Positions 9,295 through 20,305 of a stretch of 21,491 bases of DNA are shown here, in pieces; position 1 is the stretch's first letter, and the number at the start of each line of letters is the position of its first letter. The stretch is from Entrophospora sp. SA101 (Eukaryota; Glomeromycota; Glomeromycetes; Entrophosporales; Entrophosporaceae), in assembly GCA_958430865.1 (NCBI GenBank), contig CAUDNR010003246.1, positions 13,843-35,333 of the forward strand, read 5' to 3'. Below the pieces are notes generated by a model, which saw only the letters and a program-made list of their open reading frames with translations, did not search any database and had not been told where the DNA came from. A program made the translations under genes and the position numbers.

Positions 9295-12200
9295 ATGTTT
9301 CTGTATAATTTGACTTTACAACCTTCTACTGCAATTAATGTTGCAGTAGTCGGACATTTTTCGGGAACCAAACAACAAGAAATAGTTATTTCTAGAATAA
9401 CAAGATTAGAGCTTATTAGAGCTGACCAGAACTCTGGTAAATTACAAACACTTTTGGCTTATGACATTTTTGGGATGATAAGATCATTGACACCTTTCAG
9501 GCTAACTGGTGGCTCCAAAGGTACTTATGATGACATATATATATATATATATATATATATCAAAAAAAATTGAAAGAAAATATTAATAAATTATTGTTTT
9601 TTATTGTTTGATAGATTATATTATAGTTGGATCAGATTCAGGTCGTGTAGTAATTTTAGAATATAATCCATCTAAAAATAGGTTTGATAAAGTTCATCAA
9701 GAAACTTTTGGAAAATCGGGATGTAGAAGAATTGTACCTGGGCAATATTTAGCAGTTGATCCCAAAGGAAGATCTGTTATGATTGGTATATTAATATATA
9801 TATTTATCAATTTTGTATTTTTAGAATGTTATATAATTAATTAAATGATGGAAAATTATAGGTGCAATTGAAAAACAAAAACTCGTTTATATTCTGAATC
9901 GTGATTCCGCAGCCAATCTTACTATATCTTCACCGCTGGAAGCACACAAATCACATACACTTGTACATAATTGCATAGGGCTTGACGTTGGTTATGAAAA
10001 TCCAGTTTTTGCATGTCTGGAAGTTGATTATTCAGAAGCAGATCTTGATCCATCTGGTGAAGCTTTCAACAATACTGAAAAGGTTTGCATAAAAGTTTCA
10101 ATATGTATGATTTAAAAAGCAAACTGAATTTTTCATTATATTTATTATTTGGTTTGTTTATCTTAAATTTTAGATGCTTACATATTATGAATTGGATCTT
10201 GGTTTGAATCATGTAGTAAGAAAATGGAATGATCCTGTTGATCCTAGAGCCAATTTACTCTTTCCTGGCAAATATCTTTAATTATATAAATTCCAATATT
10301 CAGTCATAATTTTTGATTGATATTACTTACTTATATATATATATATATAGAATAATGAACAACTTCAAAATCAATATATATATATATAATATTAAATAAA
10401 ATCATTTAAGCAAAACAATAATAATAATCACTAATTTTTTTGCGTTTGATTGTGTCTGTGTTTTAGTCCCAGGCGGGAATGATGGTCCATCAGGAGTGCT
10501 GGTATGTTCTGAAAATTTTATCACCTATAAACATCAACGTGCTCAAGAGCTTCGTATACCAATACCACGTCGTAAAAACCCTTTAGAAGATCCTTCGCGT
10601 GGACTAATCATAGTGGCAGGTGTTATGCATAAAATGAAAGGTGTCTTTTTCTTTTTGTTACAAAGTGAAGAAGGTGATATATATAAAGTGACTCTTGATT
10701 GCGAGGACGATAAGGTAAAAGCTATTAAAATAAAATATTTTGATACTGTACCTGTTGCGGTATCATTATGTATACTTAGAGCTGGTTTTTTGTTTGTAGC
10801 TACTGAATTTGGAAATCCGTAAGTTTAAACATTTTATTTATTTTTTTGAAAAGTCCGAAAATTTTTGAAAAACATTAAAACTTTTTTTTTTGAATAGTCG
10901 GCTATACTCTTTTACAAGTCTTGGTGATGATAATGATGAACCAGAATGGTCTAGTAAAGATTTTATGGATACTGATACTGAAGCACCAGTAGCATATTTT
11001 AATCTTAGAGAATTACAAAATTTAGAAAGGGCTGATGAATTAGAAAGTTTAAATCCATTAATTGATGCTAAAGTAATAAAATTTTTTTTTAATAAAAATT
11101 AAAGTTAAAAACTATGATAATTAATAATTGTTGTTATTTAGGTTCTAAATCTTATGGATGACGATACTCCTCAAATATATTCTTTGTGCGGCAGGGGAGC
11201 AGGTTCAACTTTTAGAATCTTGAGAAATGGCTTAGAAGTATCTGAAATGGCTGTTTCAGAATTACCAGGAAATCCTAATGCTGTATGGACCACCAAACTT
11301 AGAGCAGAAGGTTTGCCTATAATTATTTATTGGATGATTGTTGGTGTTGGTTATATTAATGTGTTTTTAAATACCTTTGTTCTATTTATTGTTATAGATG
11401 AATTTGATGCTTATATAATAGTTTCATTTGTGAATGCTACATTGGTATTATCTATTGGCGAGACTGTGGAAGAAGTTACAGATACAGGATTTCTTGCATC
11501 AACACCTACTTTAGATGTCCACCAACTTGGTAATGATGCATTACTTCAGGTATACATCTATTTATTTTATGAATAATTTTTTGCTTATACAGCCAAATTA
11601 ATCTATTCATATTGAATTCACGCTTCTTATATAAGATATATCCTCAAGGAATAAGACATATTAGAGTTGATCGTCGTGTTAATGAATGGAAAACTCCTGG
11701 TAATAAAACAATCGTCAAAGCAGCTACCAATAAACGACAAGTCGTTATAGCCTTGACTGGTGGTGAATTGGTTTATTTTGAATTGGATAGTCAAGGACAA
11801 CTGAATGAATATCAGGAACGTAAGGAAATGTCAGCAAATGTGTTATGTTTAAGTATTGGTGAGGTTCCTGAAGGAAGACAACGTTCAAGATTTTTGGTAT
11901 GATGTACAATTTATTTTATTTCAAGGTGTTTATTTTTTGAATTAATTAATTTATTGTTGTTTTTGATCAAAAATTAAAGGCTGTAGGTTGTGATGACAAT
12001 GCTGTAAGAATTCTTTCACTCGATCCAGACAATACTTTAGAAATACTTAGCACACAAGTATGTTTATATATAATATATAATAATAATATATAATAATAAT
12101 ATTTGTTAATATATAAGTTTTCATTTTAATCATGGCCTATATTTTATTTTTTATAGGCTATTAGTGCCTTACCACAATCATTAGTCATTATTGAAATGAT

Positions 12201-14366
12201 GGATATTGGAACGGACGCTTCTCATGGAACTCTATATTTAAATATAGGTTTACAAAATGGTGTTTTGTTAAGAACAGTTTTGGATACTATAACTGGAGCT
12301 TTAACGGATACAAGACAAAGGTATAAGATTAAATTTATTTACACACATTCATATAAATTCATGATATTAAATAAATATTGATATTTATAAAATTATATTG
12401 TTACAATATAGATTTCTCGGAGCACGTCCTGTCAAATTGTTTCAAGTTACAATACAGGGAGCTCCAGCTGTACTTGCTTTATCGAGTCGACCTTGGTTAA
12501 GCTATACTTTTCAATCCAGACTACATCTAACACCGCTTTCTTATGACATGCTTGAATACGGTTCAAATTTTACTTCACCGCAAGTACCTGAAGGTATAGT
12601 TGCTATATCAGCCAACACATTAAGGATATTTGCTGTAGAGAAATTGGGCACTGTGTTCAATCAAGTAGCTATACCGCTCAAATACACGCCACGTCATTTT
12701 GTTCTTCATCAAAATTCAAGAAACTTTGTAATAATTGAAAGCGAGCACAATACTTACTCGCCTACCGAAAGAAAAAAGTTAATAGAATCAAAAATCAATG
12801 CTGGTACAGAAGTAAACGAAAGTATCTTTGATTTGCCACAAGAAATTTTAGGATTACCTAAAGCTGAAGCTGGTAAATGGGCGTCTTGTATTCGTGTTGT
12901 GAATCCATTTCAGAGCGAAACTATGTCAGTGATTGAACTTGAAGATAACGAGGCAGCTTTTAGGTGTGTATTTTAATATTGCGTACAAATGTATATATAT
13001 ATATTACATTTCTTTATTATATAAAATTAAGTGTTTGACATTTAAAAAATTTACCAATGTCATTTAACATCATTTAGTGTTGCAACAGTAAATTTCCATG
13101 GTCATAGCGAGGTATTCCTTGTGGTTGGTGCTGCCAAAGATGCAAATTTAGCACCAAGAACTTGTTCTTCTGGTTTTCTTTATGTTTATCAATTTGTAGA
13201 TAATGGAAACTCGTTAAAATTAATTCACAAAGTAAACTTTAAAAATTTATGGAAAAAAGTTTTTTAATTCAAATTTCCAAAGGAAATCTTTATGCTTAAT
13301 TAACTAAATTTTTCTTTTATAGACAATATGTGATGATATTCCTTTAGCATTATTAGGATTTCAAGGAAGACTTTTAGCTGGTGTTGGGAAAGCACTTAGA
13401 ATTTATGATTTAGGTAAAAGGAAACTCTTACGAAAATGTGAATCAAAGGTAACAATTATCATTATTATAATATATCTCGTTTTAATTCTTTGCGGGATGA
13501 TAATAATCAAGTATTCTGTTTCTTGATAATTTTTTTTGGGGGAAATCAGGCAATTTCAAATTGTATTGTTAATTTGCATACGCAGGGCAATAGAATTATT
13601 ATTTGTGATGTTCAAGAATCAATTCATTATGCATCATATAGACAACACGATAATCGAATTATTATTTTTGCTGATGATACTACACCACGTTGGATCACTA
13701 CCACAACAATGTTAGATTACGATACAATTGCTGGTGGTGATAAATTCGGAAATTTCTTTATTGATAGATTACCAGCCGAGACTAGTGAAGAGGTGGATGA
13801 AGATCCTACTGGTAATAAGATTATGTATGAAAAAGGATATCTTATGGGTGCGCCTCATAAAGTAATTATCATCATCACGAAACTTTTTTAATTTATTATA
13901 ATTGTAATTATTAAAAAAGATATTTATTAATTAATTGATTCAAATATTGTGTATATTGTTATTCTTTTCTTGAAAGGTTACTATGATAGCTCATTATCAT
14001 GTTGGTGATATTATCACATCTATTCATAGAACCAATTTGGTAGCAGGTGGTCGTGAAGTCCTTGTATACACAGGTATAATGGGTAATGTGGGAGTATTTG
14101 TTCCATTTCTAACACGAGAAGATATTGATTTCTTCCAAACTCTTGAGATGCATATGAGAAATGAGGCGCCACCATTAGCAGGACGTGATCATCTTCAATA
14201 TCGAAGTTTCTATGCTCCTGTTAAAAATATCGTTGATGGTGATTTGTGTGAACAATTTAATTTATTGCCAATGGAGAAAAAAAGATTTTTAGCTGATGAA
14301 TTGGATCGTACACCTGCAGAAATTCAAAAAAAGATTGAAGATATGAGAGTGATGGCTGCTTTTTAA
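9295..14366 (+). CDS. RSE1: splicing factor 3B subunit 3 (SF3B3/Rse1), 16 exons
   Basis: SF3B3/Rse1 is a large WD40-like subunit of the U2 snRNP SF3b complex, which helps hold the branch-site region in the spliceosome. Exons: 9295-9520, 9615-9785, 9862-10082, 10174-10267, 10467-10818, 10898-11072, 11142-11310, 11398-11549, 11636-11896, 11980-12057, 12157-12320, 12412-12963, 13078-13231, 13323-13448, 13550-13861, 13977-14366. All junctions keep frame, giving 1198 residues (human about 1217). Family landmarks are MFLYNLTLQ at the start, [93 protein letters not shown] and VDEDPTGNK. The MMS1_N-type propellers fill the first half and the CPSF_A region the last third. Intron 4 (10268-10466) needs a GC donor; the other 14 are GT-AG. 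The loop before the [11 protein letters not shown] segment is shorter than in human. The gene looks complete and functional. Confidence 0.97.
9535..9560. repeat. (AT)13 dinucleotide tract in SF3B3 intron 1
   Basis: A perfect AT dinucleotide run just downstream of the exon 1 donor. Similar shorter runs lie in intron 4 at about 10334-10350 and 10374-10388. They are typical intronic microsatellites and do not affect the coding frame. Confidence 0.85.
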
Positions 14367-14628
14367 ATAAAGTATAAAAACAATCTGTTTATTTAATTTT
14401 TTATATTAATAGATCGCCATAATTTTTTATGATTAATAAAATACTTTGGAAGATATAAAGTTATTAATTAATATAAATTATCGTAAATTAATTTAATAAA
14501 ATTTTCAATTAAAGTTTTTTTTAACTTGCACCCCACCATATTTGTTATGTGATTCATCAAGAAATAAAAAAGGCAGAATATTGCTCCGATTTAATCAAAA
14601 TTTTCTTTTTAAAAAATTTTTTTTTAAA

Positions 14629-16687
14629 ATGTTGAAATATATTATTTTGATTTTACATATTATTATAATAGTACTCATTTCAAATCTTGTTAATGAAATG
14701 ATTTCTGAACCATACATGGTGAATATTTTCTAATTGAACGAGTAACATTAATAATAGTAGTAATATGGTTGATTTATTTAGTTATTTATCTATTAGGATG
14801 AAATTTATCATATACCACAAGCTCAAGAATATTGTAAAGGAAAGTATGATAAATGGGATTCAAGTATAACGACGCCACCAGGATTGTGAGTTAAAAAAAA
14901 AGAGTTCGATTTTATTATTTATTATATATGATTGTGATTTAATTTTCTTATTTTTTTATTTCGTGATTTTTTTCTAAAGATATGTCTATAGCAATTTGAT
15001 TTTATTACCAATGAGATTTATCAATGACAATCTAAACTTTTATTGTTCTACTAAATTATTAAGAATGACCAATTTGATATTTAGCATTGGAACTTTTATA
15101 ATAATTAATCAAATGTTAAGCATCAAAAACAACGACCGCAACAATAGCAGTAGATTATTGTTAGTATTAAACACTTTTATACTGACAATATTTCCAATTA
15201 ATTATTTTCATAATTTTTTATATTACACTGAGGCTGGATCAGTATTTTTTATATTATTTGGCTATCTGTTAGCAACTAAAAAGAAGTATTGGCTCAGTTC
15301 AATGGTAAATAAATAAATAAATAATAATTTTCAAGTTTTTTTAAATTGTTGTTTACTAAATATATATATATAAAATTTATGTTAATAATGATAGAGTTGT
15401 TTTATTAGTATTTTATTTAGACAAACAAACATTATTTGGACATGTTTTATTCTATGAACCTCTATATTAAAATATTTATCAACTAGAAGTAGTAATAATA
15501 GAAACAATAGGAATCAGAAATTATTTTCATTGGGAAAAGATATAACTCTGGGTATAATAAATAAATATTTAAAAAATATGAATTTGTATTATCCAATTTT
15601 TGTACTTGCACTCATCATGCCCTTTTATTTTATTTATTTATATAGGCCAAGCAATAACAGAAATAATAACATTTGCTAGTTTGATTGTATTGAATCTATT
15701 AAATATTTTAATAATATTTTTTCCTTATTTTTTAATTTTAATTGGGTTTGGATTATTTTTGAGATTTAATGGTGGGATCGTGTTAGGTATGTGATTGTAC
15801 ATATATATGATTATTTGATTATTATGATTTCTAAATCGATCAATCATTCGTTCGTTCTAACAACACTCATCTCATCTTCCATCTCAGGAGATAAAGCTAA
15901 TCATGTTCCAGTTTTTCATTTTCCTCAAATATTTTATTTTATATCGTTTACAACATTTCTATCGTCACCAGCAATTTTTAAATTTAGACACATTAAAATC
16001 ATCTTTAGTAAAAAAATTATTTGGTAAATATTAGTTAGTTTACTATTTTTATAGTCACATTTTTATATACATGATATAATGAATCTATATTTATTATATA
16101 TATATGTTTAGGATTACCATCAAGTTTATTCCAATAATGCTTTTAATTGCTTATCTAATTAGCGAATTTACGTAAGTCATTATAATATTATGTATGGTGT
16201 TTAAATTTTTTCCTGAAATTTACTTTAATACATGATTATTTCCACGTACACGTGCCACACAAACAATAGGTATGAACATCCATTTTTACTAAGTGACAAT
16301 CGTCATTATACATTTTACATATGGAAGAATATTTATCGTCAACATGCATTAATCAAATACCTATTAATCCCAATTTATTTAATTAACGGATGGATCTTAT
16401 GGGAAGAGTTAGCAAAACGGCAAACTTTTATATGGATTCTGATTTATTCGACGGCAGTTTGTTTATTGTTAATTCCTTCCCCGTTACTAGAATTTAGATA
16501 TTTTATAGTTCCTTATTTGATTTATAGAATTAATGTGATGAACATGAATCAACCGTCATTACTTTATAGATTAGCATTAGAATTATTATTATATGCTATT
16601 ATTAATATAGTAACCTTAAATAATTTTATATTTAAACCTTTTATTTGGAAGCATGATCCACGAAATTTGCAAAGATTTATGTGGTAA
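14629..16687 (+). CDS. ALG10: ALG10/Die2 alpha-1,2-glucosyltransferase, 8 exons, in-frame TGA at codon 189
   Basis: ALG10/Die2 adds the third, terminal glucose from dolichyl-phosphate glucose to the Glc2Man9GlcNAc2-PP-dolichol precursor in the ER lumen. Exons: 14629-14718, 14797-14885, 14980-15304, 15395-15551, 15646-15786, 15888-16023, 16112-16171, 16270-16687. All introns are GT-AG and all junctions keep frame, giving 472 codons, close to human ALG10 (473 aa). Landmarks are the N-terminal membrane segment, [17 protein letters not shown] (split by intron 1), [70 protein letters not shown] and a C-terminal QRFMW. Many hydrophobic stretches fit a polytopic ER protein. The oddity is TGA at 15455-15457 (codon 189), about a dozen residues after RQTNIIW, with conserved frame resuming after it. 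It may be a true nonsense allele, a sequence error or readthrough. The start is the first in-frame ATG. Confidence 0.93.
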
Positions 16688-17596
16688 TAGCTAAAATTAG
16701 TGGCTGGCTAGCTAGCTAGCTAACAGCTACTAGGGTAGATACTGTAGGTAGTAAACGTGGGCAGTACTAGATAGGAATCCAAATTTACTTTTATTCATTC
16801 ATCTATCCGATCATGGTTTAAAATCACATTTTCGATCTTTAAAAAAAAGAAAATATCTTAAAATATGTTTTTGAATTGTGTAATACTCTAGATATAAACT
16901 ATTTTTTCTTTGTGTAAATTGTATATGTTTTGAAAATGATCCAATCATTGGGATCATTTTCATTTATTACTAGGTTTTGATAAACGGTTTTTTTAGATTA
17001 TGTACTTATAAAAGCCATATAATTATAATCTGTTATATAATCTTATAAACCCGTTATCATTAAACAAATATGCAGCAATAATAAATATTTGTTTTAAAAA
17101 TTCAGAGTTCCATTTCGAGAATGAATAAGGGAAAAAAATAAAAATGTTTTTTATAATGGAAAAATTACTAATCATATTATTATTATTGGTCATGTAAACA
17201 TTATTTTGTTGAATATTAAATTTTTTTTTTCCGAAAAAAAAATTTACTTCTTTCATCAAATGATCTCAAATAAAGATAAAAATGGAAAGTATTAAATAAT
17301 TATCGAATAAAAAAATAATAAATAAAAAAACCAAAGGGAAATAGATAGATATTAATATGGTGTATTACTTATTTATTGATATGTACTTTGTAGCTCTTTA
17401 CCTTTTCTTAATGTATTTTTTTTAATCTTTTTATATTTAATTTACATCATTATAACGTAAACAATAATTGACAAATCACACTTTAGTTTGTTTGTTTATA
17501 AACATTTAATATATAAAGAAGATGGCTACTCCAATTTTTAAAAAAAAACAAATTTTCAAATTTAAAAATAAAAAAATTAAATTTAAAAAATAAAAA
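16688..17596. other. intergenic stretch with a hairpin and short repeats
   Basis: No gene is supported. It holds four GCTA units at 16707-16722, the hairpin described separately, and A- and T-rich runs near 17220-17240 and 17540-17590 just upstream of the WGR gene. A 78-codon open frame on the minus strand (17023-17259) is low-complexity and unconvincing. Confidence 0.5.
16931..16962. repeat. perfect 12-bp inverted repeat with 8-nt loop
   Basis: TGAAAATGATCC pairs exactly with GGATCATTTTCA around the loop AATCATTG. It lies 244 nt after the ALG10 stop codon, so it could be a 3'-UTR structure, a replication-slippage product, or a remnant of a small palindromic element. Nothing in the sequence decides between these. 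Confidence 0.7.
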
Positions 17597-17959
17597 ATGT
17601 CAACGGAATTAATAACAACTACTCCACGATTTTCTTCACAAAAACCTCATCATCAAAAAAAAGTTAAATTCACAAATTCAAATAATTCGGATCAATTTCC
17701 CAACTTTCCGTCGTCGCCGTCGTCGCTGCCTTCAATACCATCAGGACATTTAGAAAATTCCACAAAGTTTTGGCAATTTAAAGTAGAAGAAGAAATGATT
17801 ACTTATGTTAGATATGGTAGTATAGATTATGATGGTAGTTTAAAAGAAAGGGCACTTCATGTTCAACAACATTCATGTTACCTTGACGCAAAAAATTTCA
17901 TTGAAAATTTAATAAATGAAAAAACTAAAGCTGGTTACATTGGTTGGATTAATTGGTAA
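17597..17959 (+). CDS. small stand-alone WGR-domain protein, 120 aa
   Basis: A single-exon gene starting at ATG 17597. Residues 1-55 are polar and probably disordered, with a basic patch (HHQKKVKF) and Ser/Pro repeats (PSSPSSLPSIPSG). Residues about 57-115 match a WGR domain: the strand start KFWQFKVEEE, the central YVRYGSIDYDG (Tyr-Gly-Ser where the name motif has Trp-Gly-Arg), an Ala-Lys-Asn-Phe helix and the closing EKTKAGY. In PARPs, WGR domains bind nicked or broken DNA ends and relay the signal to the catalytic domain. Here there is no PARP catalytic, BRCT or zinc-finger part. A role in DNA or chromatin binding is therefore an inference. The protein ends five residues after the domain (GWINW). 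It lies on the same strand as ALG10 and 225 bp before a tRNA gene. Confidence 0.8.
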   Translation: MSTELITTTPRFSSQKPHHQKKVKFTNSNNSDQFPNFPSSPSSLPSIPSGHLENSTKFWQFKVEEEMITYVRYGSIDYDGSLKERALHVQQHSCYLDAKNFIENLINEKTKAGYIGWINW

Positions 17960-18183
17960 TAATTTTAGAATTTATTTTTTTCTAGTAATAATAAACCTTT
18001 TATAATATGTATATGTAAATATAATAATATTAAATCATTATATAAATTATAATAATATAAAATGATAAATGTAAAATAATAATTTTTATTCAAGCCAAGA
18101 AATAATTGACTTTTTTATTTTAAAAAAATTTATTCTTAAAAAAGTTATTATAAAACATTTTAATAAATGTTACCAAATTGCAT

Positions 18184-18256
18184 GGAGCGGTGGCCTAATG
18201 GATAAGGCATCAGACTTCGGATCTGGGGATTGTGGGTTCGACTCCCACCCGCTTCG
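18184..18256 (+). tRNA. tRNA-Arg (anticodon UCG)
   Basis: A full cloverleaf of 73 nt without an intron. Acceptor stem GGAGCGG/CCGCTTC (one G-U pair) with discriminator G; D stem GCC/GGC; anticodon stem TCAGA/TCTGG with loop CTTCGGA, giving anticodon TCG at 18217-18219, which reads CGA and by wobble other CGN codons; variable loop of 5 nt; T stem GTGGG/CCCAC with loop TTCGACT. The internal Pol III promoter is present: A box TGGCCTAATGG (18191-18201) and B box GGTTCGACTCC (18235-18245). CCA is not encoded, as expected for a nuclear eukaryotic gene. Confidence 0.97.
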
Positions 18257-18259
18257 TAA

Positions 18260-18263
18260 TTTT
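18260..18263 (+). terminator. short Pol III T-run after tRNA-Arg
   Basis: TTTT begins four nt after the discriminator base, the usual place for a Pol III stop signal. It is minimal in length, and T-runs are common in this AT-rich DNA. Confidence 0.5.
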
Positions 18264-19095
18264 ATTATAATGACAATTAATTAATATAGATAATTCATTG
18301 AAATAAATACCTGTAATTTTTTTGCTTGCTTTCCTGGTTAAAAAAGAAAATTAAATATAGTAATCGATAATAATTTTACACTAGTTAATCACAATAAAAT
18401 TTAGTAATAACATGGGTAGCACAAATCAAAATATGAACTTTAATTTTTTTTCACATGATTAACAATAACAACTATGATTCAATAGTACTAATGTGAACTA
18501 TATAATAATAATAATAATTCAAATTAGGTATGGTCGCTTGTGATATAGAGTTATTATTATTATAGAACTAGGAAAACTTTATTTGCGTGTGACCAAATAG
18601 ACCTTTTAAACAAATTTGCTGACTCATTTTGAAATTTTTTTTACTATTAGTCTTTAATTTTTTATTAATAGGGAGATTATTCCGTACCCGTAAAGAATCC
18701 CTAACAAAATATTTTATTAATACTAAGGATTCTTATCATCCGTGACCGCATTATTGTGTGTTTTTCGCGGAAAAATACATACTAATACTAATATTAAAAT
18801 TAATATGCAATTATACAAATTTATATAATAAAACAGTAGTATTTTGATATTGATAAATTTTTTTTCTTGATGGTCGCGTGACAACAATAATACCATAGAA
18901 TTAATACAATGCTTGCATACAATAAGAATTATTATTATTAGTATATAACATTATTACCATTACCCATTAATAATACCAATTTGATGGTCGCGTAACTAGT
19001 GTCTAAAATTCAAACTCAAAATCATGTGCATTGTTGTGCGCTGACCACACATTATTGACAAATTAATATGCGGTCAGTAATTTTAGGTATAAGCT
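18264..19095. other. non-coding stretch with scattered TGGTCGC motifs
   Basis: No gene. The motif TGGTCGC(G/T)T occurs at 18531, 18871 and 18985 on the plus strand, with inverted variants (GTGTGACCA near 18588 and GCGCTGACCAC near 19036). The pair at 18531 and 18588-18595 would bound a tiny 65-bp element. An imperfect hairpin, GTAAAGAATCCCTA against TAAGGATTCTTATC, sits at about 18681-18736. These look like remains of small inverted-repeat transposons. Confidence 0.5.
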
Positions 19096-19120
19096 TGTGC
19101 GTAAAATAAAATTTGCAGCA

Positions 19121-19230
19121 GCCGTATCTGTTTGCGTCAGTCGTATCTATTTATGGCAATCGTATCTATTTACAGAAAGCCGTATCTATTTACTGTAGCC
19201 GTATTTATTTACTGCAGCCGTAAATAACCA
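19121..19230. repeat. subterminal 19-bp tandem repeats
   Basis: Five imperfect copies of a unit like GCCGTATCTATTTACTGTA (19-20 bp), plus a final partial unit GCCGTAAATA that also occurs in the right-hand inverted repeat. Subterminal repeats of this kind are often transposase-binding sites. That role is an inference. Confidence 0.85.
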
Positions 19231-19479
19231 ATTACGGCAAGTGTCTTTATATGTGATGAACTTTTGACATCGAGAGGAATATTCCACTAATAAATGATAT
19301 TGATAGCTTAGTAGCGCCATATTTGGATAAATCACAAATAGAGCCAAACACTTCAATCAAGATGGGAACTGCGATTAGCCACAATTCAATTTTTATATAT
19401 CACAATTAGTCACAATTAATTAAGGAGCCATCCTTACACTTCAATAGTACCAACATTGCAACAAAACAAATCATCATCT

Positions 19480-20040
19480 TAGAGGTTGGAATCACTAAAA
19501 TAGTCGACTAAACTTTTTTTTGAACAACTAATAGTCGACTACTAATACTACTAATACTAATGCCAATACTAATACTAATACTAGTACTAATACTAATACT
19601 AATACTAATACTATGCTAATATTATTATTATCTACCAATTACGATTTTTGTGTTATATCATTCAAAATGAAAAATTTCTATGGGGAAGAGTATCAATACC
19701 ATCAATACGATGATGACGACAATAGTAGTGTGTTGTTGATGATAATTTTACATGTGAATGAATAAACAATTCCAATACAAGGTCAAATAGTTCATTGGCT
19801 TCAAGTTTCAATGATTTAAGCGGTGGGTTCCAGAAGACCTTTAAAAAAACGAATCGTAACACGTGGAAGTATTTTGAAAAAGTGAAAGACTCAAATGGAA
19901 ATGAAAAACGAAATATTATTATTATTTGTTATTATTATAAAAAAAAAATTTAGTCGACTAAATAGTCAACTAAGATAATCAAAGAAAATTTTGACCAACT
20001 AGTAGTCGACCAAGGATTTTTTGGACGATTCCAACCTCTA
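19480..20040 (+). mobile_element. hAT-type non-autonomous element (561 bp) with 8-bp target duplication
   Basis: Perfect 14-bp terminal inverted repeats TAGAGGTTGGAATC (19480-19493) and GATTCCAACCTCTA (20027-20040) are flanked by an identical 8-bp duplication CATCATCT (19472-19479 and 20041-20048). An 8-bp duplication with termini starting TAG-G is the hallmark of the hAT superfamily. Inside the ends lie copies of TAGTCGACTA at 19501, 19532 and 19951 and variants at 19963 and 20003, probable subterminal binding sites. An ACTAAT hexamer array fills about 19537-19612. The middle keeps a broken piece of transposase coding sequence. The element is an internal-deletion derivative and cannot move by itself. 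Confidence 0.9.
19667..19953 (+). pseudogene. truncated, frameshifted N-terminus of a hAT transposase (BED-finger start)
   Basis: From ATG 19667 a 32-codon frame runs to TAA at 19763-19765 (NFYGEEYQYHQYDDDDNSS inside). Protein-like sequence then continues in another frame from about 19762 to TAG at 19951, with LASSFNDLSGGFQKTF followed by NTWKYFEKVKDSNGNEKRNI and a lone Cys. The pattern (S/T)xxWKYFxKVKD with a following basic stretch is how BED zinc fingers of hAT transposases begin. The first zinc ligand region is reached, but the rest of the finger and the whole catalytic domain are missing. The open frame on the opposite strand at 19662-19862 is a shadow of this. Confidence 0.6.
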
Positions 20041-20305
20041 CATCATCTGGTAGTGTATCCATGACTTATGATTCTTCACAACTAAATTTAAATTGGTAAT
20101 AATTGACTATTGTGTTGGCAATTAATATCTAACAAATATAATGAACTAAAAAAAGTTGCTGCTTACTAATTATTTACAACCATGTTGGAATTAAAAAGAA
20201 GATTATACAACTCAATATTACAAGAATAAAATTTATGCCTTTAATATTAATTATTAATCAAAAATAAAAGTTATAATATCAATAACAACAATATATTTAT
20301 CTTGT

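Noticed and set aside
14542..14628. N-terminal extension of ALG10 upstream of 14629
   Set aside because: There is no ATG in that frame upstream, and the known family begins directly with the membrane segment encoded from 14629.
15444..15486. A 43-nt intron (GTTTTA...ACTAG) that would splice out the ALG10 TGA
   Set aside because: The donor is weak, the length is far below the other introns, and the join immediately creates another stop (TAA).
18184..18256. tRNA-Arg as an integration attachment site
   Set aside because: No duplicated 3' end of the tRNA and no integrase-like gene are present downstream.
19121..19230. CRISPR-like array
   Set aside because: The 19-bp units are contiguous with no unique spacers, and the context is a eukaryotic transposon end.
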